From an uncultured Bacteroides sp. (GTDB taxonomy: Bacteria > Bacteroidota > Bacteroidia > Bacteroidales > Bacteroidaceae): 64,000 nt of DNA. Below, one piece after another: positions 61,477 through 64,000 of this stretch. Numbering within the stretch: the stretch's first letter is position 1; every line of letters starts with the position of its first letter. The notes beneath the pieces were generated by a model. The model was not told where the DNA came from. It did no database searches and saw only the letters and a program-made list of their open reading frames with translations. The translations under genes and the position numbers were made by a program. The stretch is from assembly GCF_900547205.1 (NCBI RefSeq), contig NZ_URFY01000002.1:62001-126000 (forward strand). The letters run 5' to 3'.

Positions 61477-62507
61477 TGGTATATATAAAAAGAGAAGGTA
61501 TTATTTTGGAAGGTACTTCACTAGAGTTTGAAAACGAAGGTGTGATGAATCCGGCGGTCATTGCCGAAGGAAATACGGTGCATATGTTTTATCGTGCAGT
61601 ACGAAAAGGGAATTACTCATCTATCGGCTATTGTCGGCTTGAAGGTCCTTTGACTGTGGTACAGAGGGAAACAGGTCCCATATTGGCTTCCGAGTTCGAT
61701 TATGAGTGCCAAGGGGTGGAAGACCCTCGAATCGTGAAAATAGAAGACCTCTATTACCTTACTTATACAGCCTATGATGGATATAGTGCTGTCGGAGCTT
61801 TGGCGGTTTCTTCCGATTTGAGACATTTTGAGAAGAAAGGCATTATTACTTCCCAGATAACCTATCCCCAGTTCTGCGAACTGCTTCGTACGCAGCAAGC
61901 CATTATCAGCAAGTACTTTCGTTCCGGAAATAAACGGGAAGCGACGAACGAGAAAGGGCATCCGCTCTACATGATGGATAAGAACGTAGTATTCTTTCCC
62001 CGTAAAATCAACGGAAAGTTCTACTTTATGCATCGTATCCGTCCCGATATCCAGTATGTGGCGGTAGAGCGTCTTGATATGCTGACCAAAGAGTTCTGGA
62101 AAAGATACTATCAGAATTTTGCCAAGCGTATCCTGCTGGCACCCTATCACGACCATGAATCGAGTTACATCGGAGCCGGATGTCCCCCGATAGAGACGAG
62201 CGAGGGGTGGCTGCTGATTTATCACAGTGTGTATGATACTCCTTCCGGCTATGTTTATTCTGCTTGCGCAGCTTTGTTGGATATAGACAATCCGGCTATT
62301 GAGATATCTCGTTTGCCTTATCCGTTGTTCACACCTGTGGCAGAATATGAACTGTCTGGTGTAGTCAACAGGGTTTGTTTCCCTACGGGCACCGCCTTGT
62401 TTGGCGACACTCTTTACATCTACTATGGAGCGGCCGACAAATATGTGGCTTGCGTGTCTGTGCAGCTGACTGAGTTATTAGATGAATTAATAAAACAAAT
62501 CAAATGA
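61476..62507 (+). CDS. Glycoside hydrolase family 130 enzyme (phosphorylase or hydrolase)
   Basis: 343 residues with the five-bladed propeller of GH130. Motifs seen: NPAVIAEGNTVHMFYRAV, EDPRIVKIEDLYYLTYTAYD (Glu-Asp-Pro-Arg), NVVFFPRKINGKFYFMHRI, GAGCPPIETSEGWLLIYHSV and IYYGAADKYVACVSV. GH130 enzymes act on beta-mannosides, mostly by phosphorolysis; some Bacteroides members are hydrolases. In databases such proteins are sometimes wrongly labelled Cry7Aa. The following gene overlaps by 4 bp (ATGA), so it makes a set with a glycosyltransferase; the set is more likely to build or remodel a glycan than to digest diet. Specificity cannot be told. Confidence 0.88.
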   Translation: MVYIKREGIILEGTSLEFENEGVMNPAVIAEGNTVHMFYRAVRKGNYSSIGYCRLEGPLTVVQRETGPILASEFDYECQGVEDPRIVKIEDLYYLTYTAYDGYSAVGALAVSSDLRHFEKKGIITSQITYPQFCELLRTQQAIISKYFRSGNKREATNEKGHPLYMMDKNVVFFPRKINGKFYFMHRIRPDIQYVAVERLDMLTKEFWKRYYQNFAKRILLAPYHDHESSYIGAGCPPIETSEGWLLIYHSVYDTPSGYVYSACAALLDIDNPAIEISRLPYPLFTPVAEYELSGVVNRVCFPTGTALFGDTLYIYYGAADKYVACVSVQLTELLDELIKQIK

Positions 62508-64000
62508 GAAAAATAATATGCATTACTACTTATCCTCCTCGTGAATGCGGAATAGCTACTTTCGCCCAGGACTTAATCCGGGCTATTCTGTCAAAGTTTG
62601 GCGATTCTTACTCCATAAAGATATGTGCAGTGGAGTCCGATACGGAAAAATATACCTATACGGAAGATGTGGAATATGTCCTTAATACCTCGGATGTTTC
62701 TGCTTATGCTACCTTGACAAGGCAATTGAATGAAAATTCAGAAGTCAAAATGGTGTTCGTGCAGCATGAATTCGGGTTATATGCAGAGCAGGAAGAAGCC
62801 TTCCTGCAAATGCTGCAACAGCTTCTCAAACCTGTGATTCTTGTTTTTCATACAGTACTTTCACAACCTTCCCCCACTTTGTATCGGAGTGTGGGAAGAA
62901 TGATGGCTGCCTGTGCAAATCTGGTAGTGATGACGCAAAACTCCCAGAGTATTCTTCTTCGGGATTATCAAGCGGAGGAAGATAAGATTACGGTGATTCC
63001 TCATGGAACCCATTTGGTATCGTTCAGAGACAAGAGTAAACTCAAAGATTTCTATCATCTATCGTTCAGACGTGTACTTTCTACCTTCGGTCTGCTGAGT
63101 CCCGGCAAAAGTATCGAAACAACTCTGGATGCCTTGCCGGCTATTGTAGAAGCAAATCCTTCCGTGATATTTCTTATTATCGGCAAAACGCATCCGGGAG
63201 TGTTGAGACTGGAAGGAGAGAAGTACCGTAGCTCGTTGGAAGCGAAAATAAAGGAGTTGCATCTGGAAGAACATGTGCTTTTTATTAATCAATATCTTGA
63301 ACTTCCCGTCCTATTGGAATATTTGCAGTTGACGGATGTGTATCTTTTCACTTCGAGCGACCCGAATCAGGCAGTGAGCGGTACATTTGTATATGCGCTG
63401 AGTTGCGGGTGTCCGATTATAGCTACTCCTATTCCCCATGCATTAGAATTATTGAGTGATGATTCCGGCATTATCTTCGACTTTAAAAATTCGACGCAAT
63501 TATCCGAAGCTGCCAATCATTTGCTTGCCGATGAAAAACTGAGGACCAAGATGAAACTTGTCGGCCTGCAGAAAACGGCGGCTACGGCTTGGGAAAATGT
63601 GGCTATTACTTATGCGTATCTTTTCCAGAAAACAGGCAGGGTGGATGAAGAATTGATATATTCTTTGCCTCCCATTGATACCTATCATATCCGGCGCATG
63701 AGCCGGCAGTGGGGAATTATCCAGTTCTCAAAAGGGAACCGTCCGGATAGCTCCACCGGATATACGTTGGATGATACGGCACGTGCATTAATTGCGATAT
63801 GTCAGGTAGTTGCTTCGAGACAGGAGAAAGTGAAAGAACGGTACGTCAAGACTTATCTGAATTTTATCCGTTATTGTCAGCAGCCGGACGGGTCTTTTCT
63901 GAACTATGTAGATAAAGATGGAATATTCACTTCGCAGAATGAAGAAGTGGGTCTGGACGATAGTAATGGACGGGCTATTTGGGCTTTGGGATATTTTATT
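62504..64000 (+). CDS. GT4-type glycosyltransferase with C-terminal extension, 3' end cut by window
   Basis: 499 residues seen, no stop before the window end. The first about 400 residues form a GT-B transferase: TYPPRECGIATFAQDLIRAI, VFVQHEFGLYAEQEEAF, VIPHGTHLVSFR, STFGLLSPGKSIETTLDALP, and the retaining-type motif SGTFVYALSCGCPIIATPIP (the E-x7-E region is replaced by AVSGTFVYALS). From about residue 420 a second, helical region begins (GYTLDDTARALIAICQVVAS, SFLNYVDKDGIFTSQNEEVG, LDDSNGRAIWALGYF) that resembles an alpha/alpha-toroid glycoside-hydrolase-like domain. It shares 4 bp with the GH130 gene. Acceptor unknown. Confidence 0.85.
   Translation, partial: MRKIICITTYPPRECGIATFAQDLIRAILSKFGDSYSIKICAVESDTEKYTYTEDVEYVLNTSDVSAYATLTRQLNENSEVKMVFVQHEFGLYAEQEEAFLQMLQQLLKPVILVFHTVLSQPSPTLYRSVGRMMAACANLVVMTQNSQSILLRDYQAEEDKITVIPHGTHLVSFRDKSKLKDFYHLSFRRVLSTFGLLSPGKSIETTLDALPAIVEANPSVIFLIIGKTHPGVLRLEGEKYRSSLEAKIKELHLEEHVLFINQYLELPVLLEYLQLTDVYLFTSSDPNQAVSGTFVYALSCGCPIIATPIPHALELLSDDSGIIFDFKNSTQLSEAANHLLADEKLRTKMKLVGLQKTAATAWENVAITYAYLFQKTGRVDEELIYSLPPIDTYHIRRMSRQWGIIQFSKGNRPDSSTGYTLDDTARALIAICQVVASRQEKVKERYVKTYLNFIRYCQQPDGSFLNYVDKDGIFTSQNEEVGLDDSNGRAIWALGYFI

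Overview
The window reads as chromosomal DNA of a gut Bacteroides of the B. thetaiotaomicron / ovatus / xylanisolvens type. Support comes from the -7 promoter boxes of the form TAnnTTTG ahead of many genes, the near absence of Shine-Dalgarno sequences, a Bacteroidota inositol-sphingolipid cluster, a vitamin B12 capture locus with TonB receptor and surface beta-propeller lipoproteins, GldE, GH130, and proteins seen mainly in Bacteroidota (DUF5106, DUF3805, DUF5117 protease). I saw no tRNA, rRNA, CRISPR array, complete insertion sequence or prophage.

Layout. 1-2741 (minus): cytidine deaminase, AraC-type regulator, DUF417 membrane protein and the start of a flavin disulfide reductase; the last three resemble the enterobacterial reactive-chlorine resistance set (rclR/rclC/rclA). 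2856-5197: LysM glucosaminidase and type II NADH dehydrogenase. 5318-17035: a tripartite ABC efflux system (adaptor, two permeases, ATPase, TolC) interleaved with two sensor kinases and an NtrC-type response regulator. 17301-22329: myo-inositol-phosphate synthase, PgpA-like phosphatase, GtrA-like protein, CDP-alcohol phosphotransferase, PAP2/Aur1-like synthase and a flippase-like protein, the inositol phospholipid and inositol phosphorylceramide pathway. 22429-31636: large zinc protease, RNase G, a 30-residue ribosome-type protein, HU, MutY, SSB, GldE and a phosphopantetheinyl transferase.

31710-40751 (minus): YjdI/YjdJ-like pair, a tryptophanase gene broken by an apparent 13-nt deletion, and an operon of two propeller lipoproteins and a BtuB-like receptor under a clear cobalamin riboswitch, preceded by a DUF5106 thioredoxin-like lipoprotein. 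41579-42772 is a decayed AAA-ATPase/PD-(D/E)XK gene. 42815-45301 is a PhoR/PhoB-like two-component system. 45545-58366 holds housekeeping and envelope genes (transglutaminase-like protein, ABC-F, PHP phosphatase, YihY, sugar-isomerase-like protein, aminotransferase, LolC/E-like permease, glycosyltransferase, AI-2E transporter). 58564-61191 has a candidate small RNA, a degenerate hybrid regulator with an AraC domain, and the relic of a LamG-type gene. The window ends in an operon of a 43-residue lysine-rich peptide, a GH130 enzyme and a long glycosyltransferase cut by the window edge.

The intergenic regions also carry structure. Three separate loci (25078, 41069, 47057) hold tandem hairpin units with a 22-bp period, and the gap before 47608 contains two further large inverted repeats. 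All functional statements are from reading the sequence and family knowledge; no database search was run.
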